Shown: positions 48,501 through 61,097 of the stretch, in pieces
How positions within the stretch are numbered: position 1 is the stretch's first letter
Layout of the letters: every line of letters begins with the position of its first letter
NCBI GenBank assembly: GCA_028622995.1
Contig: JAJQJQ010000013.1
Location: 558,001 to 622,000 of the forward strand
DNA from: Panagrolaimus kolymaensis
Taxonomy: Eukaryota; Nematoda; Chromadorea; Rhabditida; Panagrolaimidae
Length of the DNA: 64,000 nt
Direction: 5' to 3'
Translations under genes and position numbers: made by a program
Notes under the pieces: model-generated
Seen by the model: only the letters and a program-made list of their open reading frames with translations
Told to the model about the DNA's origin: nothing
Databases searched by the model: none

Positions 48501-51205
48501 CATTCGATGCTGGACTGTTTTGACAATTGGTATCCAATAATATCTTCATTTATCAGGATGTCGATTAATCATTCACTTTATGAACCATATGTTTATCAAA
48601 CATTTTCTAACCTAATTCTTTTTTAAATAAATTTTAAACTTTTTTTTTTTGAAAAGTGAAACTTTTTCAAAAAAAAAACTTCCGTTAAAAAAACAAAAAA
48701 TTCCAATGAAACTTTTTTTTTTCTTCTTTATTTCCAGATGGTTTCTTCTTTTCTTTATTTAGATCTTTTTTTTCTTCTCACATATCCATGACACCTTTAT
48801 CTTCTTCTTCAGTTCTCTTTCCAGCTGCTACTACATATAATAAATTTTATAAAAGTCAATCTTCTTTATCTCTTTATTTTTTTTTTTGATGTGGCGGCGG
48901 CGGCTCAAATCAAGCGGCAGAAAAGTATGAAAGGAAGGATGATAGCGTAGTCCGAAAATGAAATGATAAAAATCTTGATTGACCACCACCCAATAATACC
49001 TACCAACCAAATATGCGGGAAGGAAGGGTTTTTATTTTTTTAGTAATTTTTAATGTATCAAGTCGGATCAAATCAATTTTTATATATTTTTTTTTCTCGC
49101 TTTTTTCTCTTTCTTTCTTCTTTTCTTATTGTCCCTGACCCATTACTACTTTTATATTTACAACTACCTTTTAATTTAATAAAAAAAAATGAGGTAAAGA
49201 AAAGAACTCCTTTTATTAATAAAAAATGAAAGAAAAAAGGATTGGGTTGTTTGCGTTTAAGATTTTTTTTCTTTCAATTTACACACCACTCAATTACATT
49301 AGGAAATGTTTTTTTTGGACAATCAATTACATTTAAAAAAAGTTAAGAAAAGGGTTTTAAAGAAGAAAAAAAGTGGATGCTTTTGATTGTCCCCAAAATA
49401 CTCTTCTTTACTCTTAGAATTGTAAACTCTTTTGAATTAAAATCACTTTTTTTATTATTTTGATTCGCAAAAAAATACCCAAAAAATATCTTTCTTTGAG
49501 TTAAACTTTCAAGATAAAAAATTTATCGACGACGGCCATAACTTCAAAAATTTTTTCGGTTGTTTAAAATTTAACAAGCTAATTAAGTTTTGGAAGAAGT
49601 GCTTTTTTCTTTGGATAATGAGACTATGCAAGTATGAAAGATAAGTGCTTCTAAAAGTGCCGTTTTTATAAAACTTTTATCGATGTCAGTGCCCCTTGGT
49701 TGATTTACAGAATTTTTTCGTAATTTTAATATTTTTTACTTTTAGTTTCAATGAAATTTTTTAATTTTGCAAGATCCACATTCTATGAGTTCATGGCACT
49801 TAAAATAAAGTTCTTTGAGAAAGAAAAAGTTTCTATTTTCTGTTAATGTGTTATTGTCTTTGTTTATTTTTTTGCTTGACCTAATATGTGCACCCATTCA
49901 ATTTTAATCCTATTTTAACTCATTAGCAAAAAGCTTAAACTTAAACTCAACTTTTTTTTTGTTCGTTCGCGATTCCTTTTTTGGTTTCCATTGGTTTTAT
50001 TTTGTTTCACATTCGCCGCAATTGTTGTCAAATTTGTCAACTTTTATGTATTTTAAATTCCGTTTTTTCGAGGGTTTTAACTACCGTTTTTTTCTTTGCT
50101 GTAAAAATGTTTTGGTTGTTCCAATCATTTAAAGCCTCGTTGTTTTTGTTGTTAAACAAATTTGAGGAAAAACAACGACGACGAGGAGTGAAAAAGGTTT
50201 TAAAATTCCAATTTTTCCACTGCGCAAAAAAATCCTAATTGTTTCCATTTAAAAAATATTTTTTATTGCTTTTTCTTTCTTTCGTTTTTGACATTGCATT
50301 TTTGAGGAACAAAAAATGAATACTAAAAAACGTGAAAATAACAAGAATTTTTGCGTTTTCTGTTTTATTTGATTTTTTGATGGTTTAGTTTCAGGCACTT
50401 CTTTTTATAGACCTATTTTGATAGGAAGGATTTATTTTGTGTTTTGTTCCGGAATAGTTTATTTGGGAAGATTTGAAAGTGGCTGCTATTTCCTTATATT
50501 TAAAAGAAGCTATGAAGCCTAAATTTCAAGTATGTTATTTTTTTTGGCAAACTTATTAATTTTTAAATTTAAAATAAAAAGGGTTTTACATTTCTCTAAA
50601 AATACTCAGTTATAACTTTTTTTAAACTTTTGTATCACAAAGAAAGATTATTTTCATGTCAAAGCCATCCTTATTTAATTTTTTCTTTATATTTTAAAGA
50701 GCTATTTATAATTCCTCAAATAACCCTATCTTTCTTCTATTTATTTTTTTATTATTTTCACACACAAAAAAAGTCAAAAATAAAAATTAACTTTTGTATA
50801 TTTTTATTTTTATTTTCGTTGTTATTACTTTTTTTATATTTTGTTTGCACAACCATTTTCTTTTATTTTGCCTTTTCACATTCAAGGAAAAGAGCAGCAA
50901 AAAAAAGAAGAAAGCATCGATGATTCCGTTATTTTAACGTTCCTTTTTGCCTCTTTTTGTTTGATTCATGAAGACAAAAAATTCCTTCCGTTATTTTTTC
51001 TTCTTCCAAAAAAATATAAAATTCCACAACCATTTTTTTTATTCATTCATTTTTTTGGGTTTAAGAATAACTTTTTACATTCTTTTTTTTGGTACTCAAA
51101 ACACACCTAAAAACAAAAATATTTTTTTACCCTTGCTTTTTATAAAGTGGATTTTATTTTCAGACATCTTCGGCAACTTTGTTTCTGAAATCAGCGTCGT
51201 CAAAT
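45551..51205. other. Gene-poor 5.6-kb spacer
   Basis: AT-rich DNA with long T and A runs. Open frames (for example 50630-51110) are Phe/Lys/Leu-rich homopolymer translations without splice context. It includes the hairpin listed separately and probably regulatory sequence for the genes on either side. Confidence 0.5.
47420..47450. repeat. 8-bp perfect hairpin followed by a T run
   Basis: CCGTCATG at 47420-47427 and CATGACGG at 47443-47450 are exact inverted repeats around a 15-nt loop, followed on the plus strand by eight T. It could be the 3' end of a Pol III transcript or a chance structure. No A/B boxes were found upstream. Confidence 0.3.
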
Positions 51206-51448
51206 ATGAAAAATTCTTGTTCTTCCAAAATCGACGAAGAAGAGGATGATGAGGTTCTTGATGCCAATAGTGACGACGATGGACTTGATGAAAGTGATTC
51301 ATCCAGTGATAGCCAAAAGCCCCAAAGAAAATTTAAAAATGCGGGAAATCGAACAAAGCAACGACATTTTTTAACTAATAAATTAAAATCCCTGAAAGAT
51401 ATGAGTCCAAAATTATATTCTGAAATTATGGTTGGTCCAGCTCTACAG
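51206..51448 (+). CDS. Acidic N-terminal exon, gene incomplete
   Basis: From ATG 51206 the frame encodes 81 residues: a Ser/Lys start, a long acidic stretch (EEEDDEVLDANSDDDGLDE), then a basic helical part (FLTNKLKSLKDMSPKLYSEI), ending at a GTTTGT donor in phase 0. An acceptor (TTTTATTTTCAG) lies about 40 bases before the ATG. A candidate second exon at 51875-51919 (NAAVFEQPKKTQKNY) enters in phase 0. Neither joins in phase with the exon beginning near 52426, so how this connects to the next gene is unresolved. It could be a short separate gene or an alternative 5' end. Confidence 0.45.
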
Positions 51449-52427
51449 GTTTGTTGGATAACAAACTTATTGAATATTCTTTTTTAAACTTTACTGATTC
51501 AGAGTTAAAAGATTTTTTAAGTTTTCATTTTAAAATAAGTTTCTTGTGTTTTGTTTTAAAACAACACTTTTATTTTAAAAAAAATCAAACTTTTCGAACA
51601 CCTAAAGTTTTCTTCGCCAAATTCTCGTCCTTTTCTTTTTTTGTTACGTAATTTTTGTCCTCCACCGCTATTCTCTCCTGTCTTTTTTTCCTTCACTCTT
51701 CAATGTCCATTCAGCCATAAAACGTTGGACACCTCCTACCTGATTCATAAAGCTTTTTTTTACTGTTCGATGTTCGACATTTATGTTTCAGTGATGACAT
51801 AAAACAATAAAAAAAATCTATTTTTTTTTTTTTGCTTTTTCATTTTTATAAAACAAAATATATAATAATTCTAGAACGCTGCAGTTTTTGAGCAACCAAA
51901 AAAAACTCAAAAAAACTATGTAATGTTTAAGTTTTAGTTGATGGCCATAAATAATAAAAAGTTGCGTTTAATCCTCTTTATTTTTTTCGTTTTCTGTGAA
52001 TTGCTAAAAACAGAGAGATTGCATTGCGTTCATCTTGTTTTTTATTTTTCACTTCTGTGTTAATCGTTATACATATTCAAATAAATTGATTTTCGATCAG
52101 TTTCGAAAAAACAAGTTCGATTATTGACTTCTGATATTATCCTTCTTCCTAGTCGAACGAGAAAAAAAAGAAGAAGGAAAAACGGAAAAAATTATAATAA
52201 TTGATTGATTAATTCTTTTTCCAACTTTTTTTAAACTTCCAAAATTTAACTTTATTTTTTTATTTAATTTTGGTTACCTTCCGCGTTATCGCTTCCTAGC
52301 TCCTTTTTTTTCCTAAAATTTTATATGGAAATAAAAATTTTTTAATTCTTTTATCGTCATTGACAACTATTTTTTCTACCTTATTTTTTACTCTCTCGTT
52401 TGCTATTTATCTTTCCTCTTAATAGCT

Positions 52428-53831
52428 ATGGTAGCTTTAAAATTTGATTATCTCTCTTTGTTGAATGAAGCTTCTCAAAGTACTTCAATTCCACCAAATT
52501 ATGCCATTGAAAATACGAATATCAGTTCTAATTTCGCTGAGACCTCTTCTGAAAATGAATTTCTAATTATTAACTCTGAATCAGAAGTAGAAAGTCTTAA
52601 AGAAGATTCAATAAATTTTGAATTATTTGAATATAAATCTTTTATATTACAGTATTTTTTGGCTTCACTTTGTGATTGGAAAGTTAAAGATGAAAATAAA
52701 CGTCGAATTGGTTTAAGATATGCTAAAACTCCGGGTAAGATTTTTTGTTTTTCATGGAGCGGGTTTTGCTTTTGTTTTGCTATCATTAAATGCTTTTTTT
52801 AGAAGTTCAAAAATTTATTTCTAAATTACAAAAATCCAAATTTATTAGTCGTGAAATTAAAAATGCTGATCCAAATGCTATTGTTTCTGTTTTAAAAGTA
52901 TGTTCACCAAAGTTTTATTTTATGTTTTAGAAACCCATTTTAAAAATAATTCCCTTTTAGGAAGTGTTAACGGAATTTCCTGGAGGAATATTTGCTGATT
53001 GCAATGAAGAATTTTTGTGTGTATCATTAAAAAGCCCACAAGAAATAGCAATGATTTATGCAAATGGGTAAGTAAATCTTTGTCATGAATTTAAACTTTT
53101 TTTACTGACTATAAAGAAAAAATGAAGCATAAAATTATAAGAATTTTAAAATTTCTCTTCGAGAAATAATTTTCTTAATGCAACTTTTTGATATCAAAAA
53201 AAAGAAGCCAAAAAGGTGGTTAAAAAGGTCCGAAAATTTTATTTATATAATTTTCTTTTTTTAATTTTAGCTTAGTTGAAGCCCTACCAATATTTCTTCG
53301 ACAATTTACGTATCTCGTTTGTAAATCATTGCGTAATTTGGCGAAGCAAAGTTCTGGAACCATTATTGATTCTTATACAGGTTTGATCACTTTTTTTTAT
53401 CTTTGAATCTTTTATCTGAGAGCTTTCAGATCTTTTGTTACTTTTCACTCCAATATTATTTCCAAATTCAGTGGAGGATGTTTCAAGATTTCTTCGAGCC
53501 ACCCGAATTTCTTTAATTCTCGTGGATCTTTGTGATACTGTATTTCGCCCATTTTTAACTTTGCCTTTTGATTCCAATACTGATTCGGCTTATCACAGCG
53601 ATGAAGACTTTTTTAGAGGTAAACCTTCCCTCCAAAAAATTTAAATAACTTTTTATTTTTTTAGACATTGTTAATAGCTTAAATAATTTACAAGATGCTT
53701 TTGAATCCGATGATGATCAGTCCTCCTCTGCAGATTCAGCTTTATCCCCTGATTTATCTGATGATGTCATTGAACAAAAAATTATGGAATCTAATAATCA
53801 GTATTATCAAATTACATATATGGATCAATAA
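52428..53831 (+). CDS. Uncharacterised protein with a possible RhoGAP-like domain
   Basis: Six exons: 52428-52734, 52803-52897, 52961-53067, 53271-53380, 53430-53618 and 53665-53831, phase-consistent, about 324 residues. An acceptor AG sits two bases before the ATG, so the start may be trans-spliced or an internal Met of a longer protein that includes the acidic exon upstream. The first 80 residues are Ser/Glu-rich. From about residue 95 a helical region runs through ADPNAIVSVLKEVL, PGGIFA, GLVEALPIFLRQFTYLVCKS and DLLLLFTPILFP. The order and spacing of these blocks recall the later helices of RhoGAP domains, but no catalytic Arg loop is evident, so any such domain would be diverged or inactive. 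The C-terminus is acidic and Ser-rich and ends in NNQYYQITYMDQ, a Tyr-rich tail. Confidence 0.75.
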
Positions 53832-54849
53832 AATATATTTTATATAAAATGTTTTTTCCATCTTTTTTTACACACTTAAAATTATTATTTTTTGTCAAAA
53901 CAAACACAAAATTAAATGAAGCTTGGCAGAAATGATAAAAATCCAGTCATTAAAAAAAATTCTAAAATTGTCTAAAAATTGCAAAACTTATTGAGAAAGA
54001 AAAATATTTCGCAATTCATTTTTTATTTTAAATTTTTGTGCTAATTCAAAAATCACTCAAAGTAACATAAAAATTGCATCATTGTTTTTTGTTGGTACTT
54101 TGCTTTTTCTTTAACCATATATTTAGTTTTTTTGGACTACAAGAGTTAAACAAAATCCGTGCGACAAACATGTATGTGTTAAATAATTTTTATTCCATTT
54201 GAAAATAAAACATTAAAATAGAGACTATTTTTGATTCAAAAATGAAATTTATGAATGTTCCAAATAAAGCCTTTCTTTTAAAAATTGATACTTTGATTTT
54301 TTTTAAAGCCACGTGGGAAAGAAGCACTGTTTACGAACATAGTAATAATTGAATAAGGCGCGTCTCTCATTTTTTTCACAAACAAACAATTATAAAAGAC
54401 CTCAAACTTTTTATATATTTTTTTCGCAAATTAAAAAAAGAAAAGAAAGAAAAAAGTTCAAATGTCTAAAAAAATTACTTTCGAAATTTTTATCAACAAT
54501 AAAAAAAAGACTTTCTCTCTCCTCCCAACAACATACAAACTTTTTTTTGTATAAAAAGACTCCAACCCACTGCTTTTCATTTTTTGTGGTCTGGCCTCTT
54601 TCACGACATTAAAGTTTAGTTTATCTTAGTGGTGCAGTGCGCTGTGTACTTCCATCACCACCTAAACCACCAAACAATAAATAAAAAGAGAAAAGACATT
54701 CTTCACGTAGTTTCACAAATAATTTTTTTCCCTTCGTTTTAATTTTGGGATGCAAGAAACAACAATTTTTTTTCGTGCTTTAAATTATTCAACTTGAGTT
54801 AATTTTTATTTATTTATTTTTAATTAACCGAATTTCAGAATTTTTGAAA
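53832..54849. other. Spacer and P450 promoter region
   Basis: Holds the 3' end of the previous gene and the upstream region of the P450 gene. A pyrimidine-rich AG (54838-54839) lies 10 bases before the P450 ATG and could be a leader intron or spliced-leader acceptor. Confidence 0.4.
54550..54558 (+). promoter_or_regulatory. Possible TATA box upstream of the P450 gene
   Basis: TATAAAAAG, about 300 bases before the P450 ATG, next to a less AT-rich stretch. If it is used, the leader would be long or contain an intron ending at 54839. Confidence 0.3.
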
Positions 54850-56761
54850 ATGTTTTGGTTAATTTTATTCACATTTTTCATTGCTTTTTTATTTCATCAA
54901 CTTTATTGGAGGCGAAGAAATTTACCGCCCGGGCCTTTTCCATGGCCATTAATAGGAAATATTCCAATTTTGGATCCAAATAAGTTTGACACTCAATTAC
55001 TTTCATTAAAAAAACAATATGGGAATGTAATGACTTTATGGTTACCCATGCCCAATATTATTATTTCCGATGCACAAGTAAGTAAAACTTTTTTCTTGGA
55101 TAAAAATCTTCGCAAAAAAAATTTATGCTTCAAAAAATTGGTTTTAATCGATTTCATTTTTCTTTACAGATGTTGAAAGAAACTTTAGTGAAACAAGGCG
55201 ATAAATTTGCTGGAAGACCAAATTTTAATTTAATGAAAGATCTACTTGGCGGAAATTATGGTTTAATTTTATCTGATAATTCATTTTGGAGAGGACAGCG
55301 CCGATTTGCCCTCCATGTATTAAGAGATTTTGGTTTTGGTCGTCCAATTTTAGAGCAAACTGTTATCGATCAAGCTCATGCCGTTTGTGAACGGCTTAAA
55401 GAACTTAAAGAAGAACCAATAAATTTAACTAAATGGCTTACAGTGAGTTTGTTTGTTTATATAAAAAAATTAGCATAAAAAATGTCAAAAAAATTCTTAC
55501 AAATTCACACGGTTTTTAACAAAATTAATTTTTTTTATGCTTTTTTTTACAGATCGCAGTTGGAAATGTAATATTTCAATTATGTTTTGGTCAAACAGAA
55601 GATTTTGATAATGATTTTATATTTAATATGAGAAATGAAATGCTTGAAATTGCTGCAGCTTTTAATCATCCTTTTTCATTTTTAATTGAACTTTGGCCTC
55701 CATTTAAAATTCTTGATCCAATTTTTGGTGGAACATATAAAAGAGTTTTGGATTTAAATAACAAAGTTAAAGATTTCTTGAGAGGCCATATCGAAGAGCA
55801 TCGAAAAACGATTAACTTTGAAGAGGAGCCTCGAGATTACATAGACGCATTTTTAATTGAACAGCGCAAACAAAATCCCGAAATGAAACAAACTGGTGAA
55901 TGGTCGGATTTGCAATTGCTTGGTGCAATATATGATTTATTTGGAGCGGGCATGGAAACCACGAGTACTTCAATTCGAACTTTTATTCTTTATATGGTTC
56001 GAAATCCAGAAATCCAAAGAAAATGTCACGAAGAAATAGATAAAATTATTGGAAAAGATCGAATTATAACGATGGCAGATCAATTAAGCCTTCCATATTT
56101 ATCAGCGTGCATTCATGAACTTCAAAGAATTTCTGTAATTTTAACCATAAATTTACCCCATTCAACCATGGACGATGTGGAAATAGATGGTTACAAAATC
56201 GCTAAAAATACTGTAATTATTCCACAATTTCAAAGTGTTCACATGGATGAAAATGTTTTTCCAGGTAAAGAGGATATTCTTAATTTAATAAAAATAATTA
56301 TTGTAACAAAAGAAGTTAAAGTAAGGGCATTTAAAAAAATCATATCTTGTTTTCGTTGATTTTATAAAAGGTCGCATTTGGGAGAATGGTAAAAAATAGT
56401 TGGGAATTCATTTAGAGAGAAAAAAAAAATAACTTTCATAAAACAACAACATCATGTTTTCAAACTGTTTACAAAATTTTTGTATTTTTCAGAACCCGCA
56501 AAATTTGATCCAACAAGATTTTTGGATGATGAAGGCAAATTTCAAAAAGATGATCGAGTAACTCCATTTTCAATTGGGAAACGTGCATGTTTGGGAAAAA
56601 GTTTAGCAAAAATGGAATTATTTTTATTTATTGCTACCTTTTTACAAGGTTTTGAATTCCTTCCTGAAAAAGATGATGGTGAACTTCCAAAATTAGAATA
56701 TGAAATTGGCGTTGTTAAATCTCCCATTGCTTTTAACGTTAGAGCTATTGAAAGAGTTTGA
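54850..56761 (+). CDS. Cytochrome P450, CYP2 clan (nematode CYP33-like)
   Basis: ER-membrane haem monooxygenase of xenobiotic or lipid metabolism. Four exons: 54850-55077, 55170-55442, 55553-56264 and 56493-56761, phase-consistent, about 493 residues, full length. An N-terminal membrane anchor (WLILFTFFIAFLFHQLYW) is followed by the Pro-rich hinge LPPGPFPWPLIGN. The C-helix has FWRGQRRFALHVLRDFG. The I-helix oxygen-binding motif is AGMETTS at about 299-305. The ExxR pair is Glu356-Arg359 (ELQR). The meander has KFDPTRFL. The haem ligand is Cys437 in FSIGKRACLGKSLAK. All core residues are present, so it should be active. The GLILSDNSFWRGQRRF style is that of the nematode CYP33/CYP2-clan group. 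The exact subfamily needs a tree. Confidence 0.95.
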
Positions 56762-57102
56762 AAAATCAAAAATGAAAAGGCGTTTTGTTTTTTTATTTAC
56801 TCTTTTATTTTTAGATAGATGTTTGAATAATATTTTATAAATAATAAAACATTTTTTAAAGTTTATTTCACATTGAAATCAATCACAAAGAAATCAATCT
56901 AAAAAATATTTAAACATAAACTTTCTTAAAATTATATTAAGAGAAGCGTCGTTCTAAAGACGCACTTTCACTCAAAAACATAGTAAAAAAACCCGACAAT
57001 ATCCAGCCACTACAGATACAAATATTTCAAAATAAATAACTAAGGTAAAAGGAACACTCACAAAACCAAAAATAAATGAACTTGGATTTAGTAACAGCAT
57101 GT

Positions 57103-57590
57103 TTATAGATAGCTTTCATTTAGCTAAAAAACAAACATTTATAAAAAAAGTTAATGGTAAAAGAAAAAAGAAATAAATCAACCAACAATAAAAAATTTAC
57201 CATAACAGTGACATCCATAAACAAAATTTTTATGATAGGTAAAAGTTTAATTTCTCCTCCATGAGACATGTAAAGGAAATTATAACATTTATCAAAAATA
57301 TTGTCGTCGTTGTCGTCGTCAAAATTAATGGTGCCAGAAGAAAGAACTTCAGTCAGCTCTGGATCGGGGCTTGAAAGTAATATATTGATTCTCTTAGCAT
57401 TGGGTTGGAGTTGACGAACATGATCAAATGCCATTTTCATATTATGTTTTAATTCTTCCGTGGCTTTTTTTGAAGGTATTTCAATTCTGTCAAAATTAGA
57501 AATATAACGAATTAAGAAGGTTCGAGTAATTGGACAAAATGATGATTCACCTATTTCCATTCTAACTTGAGAAGTTGTTGACGAAGCCAT
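57103..57590 (-). CDS. Paralogue array member 1, unknown small family
   Basis: Function unknown. Exon 1 is 57201-57590; a GTAAAT donor and TTTTTTAG acceptor lead to a 21-nt exon 57103-57123 (LNESYL), about 136 residues. It shares with the next three minus-strand genes an opening strand pair, a helix, the motif QPNAxxIxxLLSSPDPE, an acidic segment and a C-terminal strand MDVTV. This copy has an extra DDDNDDN run. No signal peptide is seen. The upstream frame (from 57614) lacks a better ATG. Confidence 0.65.
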
Positions 57591-58115
57591 TTCAATCTTA
57601 CAAACATAAAACAAAATTAAAATAGCATTGAAGGATGATAAAAAAAGAACAAAAAAATAGATGGATACCTGTTTTTTTCTTTAATTCATAATAAGAAAAA
57701 AAGGCATTTTCTGCATAACTTTTTTATGAATAAATGAAAAAATCAACCTTGTTTTGGCCAACGTAATGCAGTGATCAATAAAATTCAAACCAGGGGAGTA
57801 ACTAAACACCTTTTGTTTTTGTTTTGTTTTTTTCAAGGAAGAATAAGTAAATTAATTATTTTTTACCTTTAATCGAAGTTCACTCAAGTTATGCAAAAGT
57901 TCGCCTTGAAGGCACTCAACGCAAAAAAGCAAAGGTTGCATAAACTTCAGTGGGCAATTTTAACGCATGCTAACTACTCTTTTTTCATTGCAAACTTTTT
58001 TTATGAAACAAATTCATTCTGCTTTTATTCATAATCGACGCATTTTGATAGCTCTTTTTATCAATTTTTTCATTCAGCTTTTATATATATATTTTTTGTG
58101 TGGAAGTAATTCCAT

Positions 58116-58181
58116 TTTCCAAAACCTCATTTCACCACAGAGGATGTGGAAATAGATGGTTATAATATTCCTTCAGTCTAA
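58116..58181 (+). pseudogene. Cytochrome P450 fragment
   Basis: About 22 codons, FPKPHFTTEDVEIDGYNIP followed by two residues and TAA, match the P450 stretch that follows the ExxR helix. The full P450 gene 2 kb upstream has LPHSTMDDVEIDGYKI at the corresponding place. Nothing P450-like continues on either side, so this is a relic of a second copy. The rest of 57591-58417 is featureless AT-rich spacer. Confidence 0.7.
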
Positions 58182-58417
58182 TGACAAAAAAACCAGATTC
58201 ATTTTCAATAACGGAAAAGATATTAAATAAGTAAATTTAATAAAACAAATATTTTTAGCAGAGAAATTTTATAATTTTATTATTGTCAAACAGTCAAAAG
58301 TCAATAAAGTAAAGTCAAGCGGCAATATTTAAAAAAGAGAAAATTTTAACACAAATCAAAAATAATTGGTTTGTAGCGATGACAACAAAATTTTGGTGTA
58401 TTTGCAAAGGATACTTT

Positions 58418-58880
58418 TCATTGCTAAAAAAATAAACATTAAAATTTAATAATTTTATTTAGAAAAAAATTGTTGTGATTTAATTATTTTTTTAATTAGC
58501 TAGCTTACTTTTGTAGTGATATCCATATCTAAAATATCCATGGAGGTTAAAAGTTCTGGATGGCCTTCATGAGCGATGCATAAAAAAACATAAAAAATTT
58601 CAAATGCATCTTCAGCAAAATCCATAAAATCAAATGGTAAATCATTGGTCATTTCTGGATCCGGACTGGATAAATGAACTTTGATTTGTTTTGCATTGGG
58701 TTGAAGATCACGAACATATTCAAATGCAAAATCCATTTTTTGTTTTAATTCTTTGGTAGTTTTTTGTGAGGGGAAATTTGAGCCATCGATGTGATACCGA
58801 AATCGAATTTTAAAGATACCAGTAATTTGAGAAAATGTTGGTTCTCCAATCACCATCTTAACGAATTCTTTTTGAGTCAT
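58418..58880 (-). CDS. Paralogue array member 2, unknown small family
   Basis: Exon 1 is 58509-58880 (124 residues). A GTAAGC donor then fits an acceptor at 58424-58425, after which only CAA TGA follows (58418-58423). If the donor is not used, the frame stops two codons later anyway, so the protein is about 125 residues. It contains the family signature QPNAKQIKVHLSSPDPEM and the C-terminal strand MDILDMDITT. It is closest in layout to member 1 (TKELKQKMDFAFEYVRDLQPNA against TEELKHNMKMAFDHVRQLQPNA). Cytosolic by appearance. Confidence 0.65.
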
Positions 58881-59186
58881 TTTGAAATAAAAAAAAACTA
58901 AAATTATAAATTTTTTCCTTTCACCACACTAAATAAAAGTCAATCAATAACCCCGTTAAAAAATAGCAAACTAATGATAGTCTTTTTTCAGAAAAAAGTG
59001 AAGAAAATTGGGTCAAAAGCAAACATTAATAAGCTTGGGAGATGTTTATTAAAAAAAATTTCCGAGAAGAATGGGTCAATAATTAAGAAATTTTGTCTTT
59101 CAAAATAACAAAAAATAATAAAAATGCCACTGCCAAAATAAACTATTTGTTTCAAAAAGTGTAATTCAAATTACGACCGATAAAAG

Positions 59187-59387
59187 ATGGAATGGTTTAA
59201 GAAAGTGTTATGGGTTTTTGTTATGTTTTGTCACTATGATCCAATGGCGCAATCGCAAGATTCGAATGGCGCAACAAAAGAATGGTTGACCCAACAGACG
59301 CTAATCAAAAAAGAAAGTCGAAAAATTATTGGTCATCCCATTTTTCAAATGCAGCAAAAAATGGAAAGAAACCCACACAAAAATTAA
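59187..59387 (+). CDS. Possible small secreted peptide
   Basis: A 66-residue open frame with a hydrophobic N-terminus (FKKVLWVFVMFC) resembling a signal peptide, then a Gln-rich charged part (MAQSQDSNGATKEWLTQQ). It lies between array members 2 and 3 on the opposite strand. Composition is better than that of nearby chance frames, but there is no splice evidence or homologue I recognise. The 58881-59824 stretch contains nothing else clear. Confidence 0.25.
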   Translation: MEWFKKVLWVFVMFCHYDPMAQSQDSNGATKEWLTQQTLIKKESRKIIGHPIFQMQQKMERNPHKN

Positions 59388-59824
59388 ATTGTTACAACGT
59401 TTTTTAAATAAATTAAACCAGCTTTCTTCAACCATAAAAATTAAAAATAAAGAAACAAAAGCGAGCAAAGCAAAATGAAAAGAAAAAAATTGTATCAAGG
59501 CTTTGTGGGGTTTTTTTCCAAGAAAAGAAATGAAAAAAAGTTTCAAAACAAAATCTTTTCTTTTAAAAATAAATAAATGTATCTCACAAAACAACAAAAA
59601 CACCTTTTTGTGTGTGTTTTTTTAAAGACAAAATAAACGTGAGAAAAAAACATTTTGAACGCTGTTTCGCTTATTTTTCTTTTCTTTATCCATGTTAAAT
59701 TTTCTGTTTTAGCTTTATTATTTAAAAAAGGAAGTAAAGCAAAGATTGGATGAAAAAATAAAAATATAGGTAAAAAAAGTCTTTCATCGTTTTACTTCAA
59801 AATGATTTCAGATTGAACAAAATA

Positions 59825-60274
59825 TTATGCTTGAGGTTTGGTCTAAAAAAAACTTTTAAACTATTTTTAATGCACACAAAAATGTTTCCTCCATAAAAAA
59901 TTTACATAGGTAGTGATTTCAATATTTAAAATATCAAAAATGATTAATGCAGCAAAATGTCCTCCACATGCTTGACTAACATATTCAACAAATTTACCAA
60001 AGCTTTGATCATTGAAATCAGTGAAAGGAAATTCAAGGGCATTCGTCATTCCAGGATCGGGGCTTGAAAGATTTACACCAATTTTGGATGCATTTGGTTG
60101 ACTTTTTCGAACTTCTTCAAAGACTTCTTTGAGCTTTCGGAAAAGTTCTTCAGTTACAATTGCAGGATTAACATCTTGTGTGATTTCAAAATGGAATTTA
60201 GCTTTATAAAGTCCAAATGTTTTATTGAAATTTGAACTTTCTTGATTCATGGTAATAAATGAAGATGTCGCCAT
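59825..60274 (-). CDS. Paralogue array member 3, unknown small family
   Basis: Exon 1 is 59906-60274 and exon 2 is 59825-59842 (TKPQA then stop), about 128 residues. It opens MATSSF, matching MASSTT of member 1; a possible acceptor (TTTTAAG) precedes the ATG, and an in-frame ATG at 60313 is less likely. The signature reads QPNASKIGVNLSSPDPGM, followed by an acidic DFND segment and the C-terminal IFDILNIEITTY. Members 3 and 4 share the strand GLYKAKFHFEI/GIYKAKYHLNI. Confidence 0.65.
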
Positions 60275-61097
60275 TTTCTCTAGAAACTCTTTCTTAAAAT
60301 TTAACAAATACATATAATATTTTTGGATACGCGGAAAAATAAAAAATTTCTGGATTAGATATAAAAAAACAAATAAATGAAGGGAAGCAAATTTTTTTTG
60401 CTGCAGAAGGATGGCGCCAAAAGGACAAAATTTTTATCGGCCTTAATTTTTTCATTTATGATCCTTTTTTGTTATTGGTTTCCTGCTTGTTTTTTTATTG
60501 TTCATTTTTAGATGCAAAGAATGAGGAAGGAAAAAAATCGATCCGGAGTAATTTTTTGACTCAACAAAAGAATGATGAAGGTCATATCGAACCTCTTTTT
60601 TTCATATTTGTGAGGAAGTTGCACCAGTCATTGCTAACAAAAAAAGAAGAGAAAGAAGAACGAAAGATTCTTTTGATGTTGTCGAACGTCCATTTTTTAA
60701 TTGTAATGACACAACAACACTATTCATTGGAGGATGTTTTAAAAAAATTTAGAAAACTCCAAAAAAATTGTAAAAATAATGTTAAATTTTTTAAATGTTA
60801 TTATTGTAACAGATTTTGAATAATTTGTAGTTGAATGAAAAAAAAAGTTAACCAGATTTATTATTTTTTCATTTATGTATTCATCAATTTAAAAAAAGAG
60901 AGATATTTAATTTAAATTGCCACATTTATAAAAAAATTATTATGATTATGAGCCAGAGTAAAAAAGTTTGCCATTTCATAACCAACCACCGCTTTTTTCG
61001 TGATGATATGTTTGGAGGAACAAAAAATTAAGTTTGGAATTGACTTAATTAAACCTAAAATTTTGAAATTATTTTCTAACTTTACCTTTTTAGATGT
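60275..61097. other. Spacer between array members 3 and 4
   Basis: AT-rich. A plus-strand open frame at 60469-60819 is Lys/Phe-rich and has no splice support. Confidence 0.4.
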
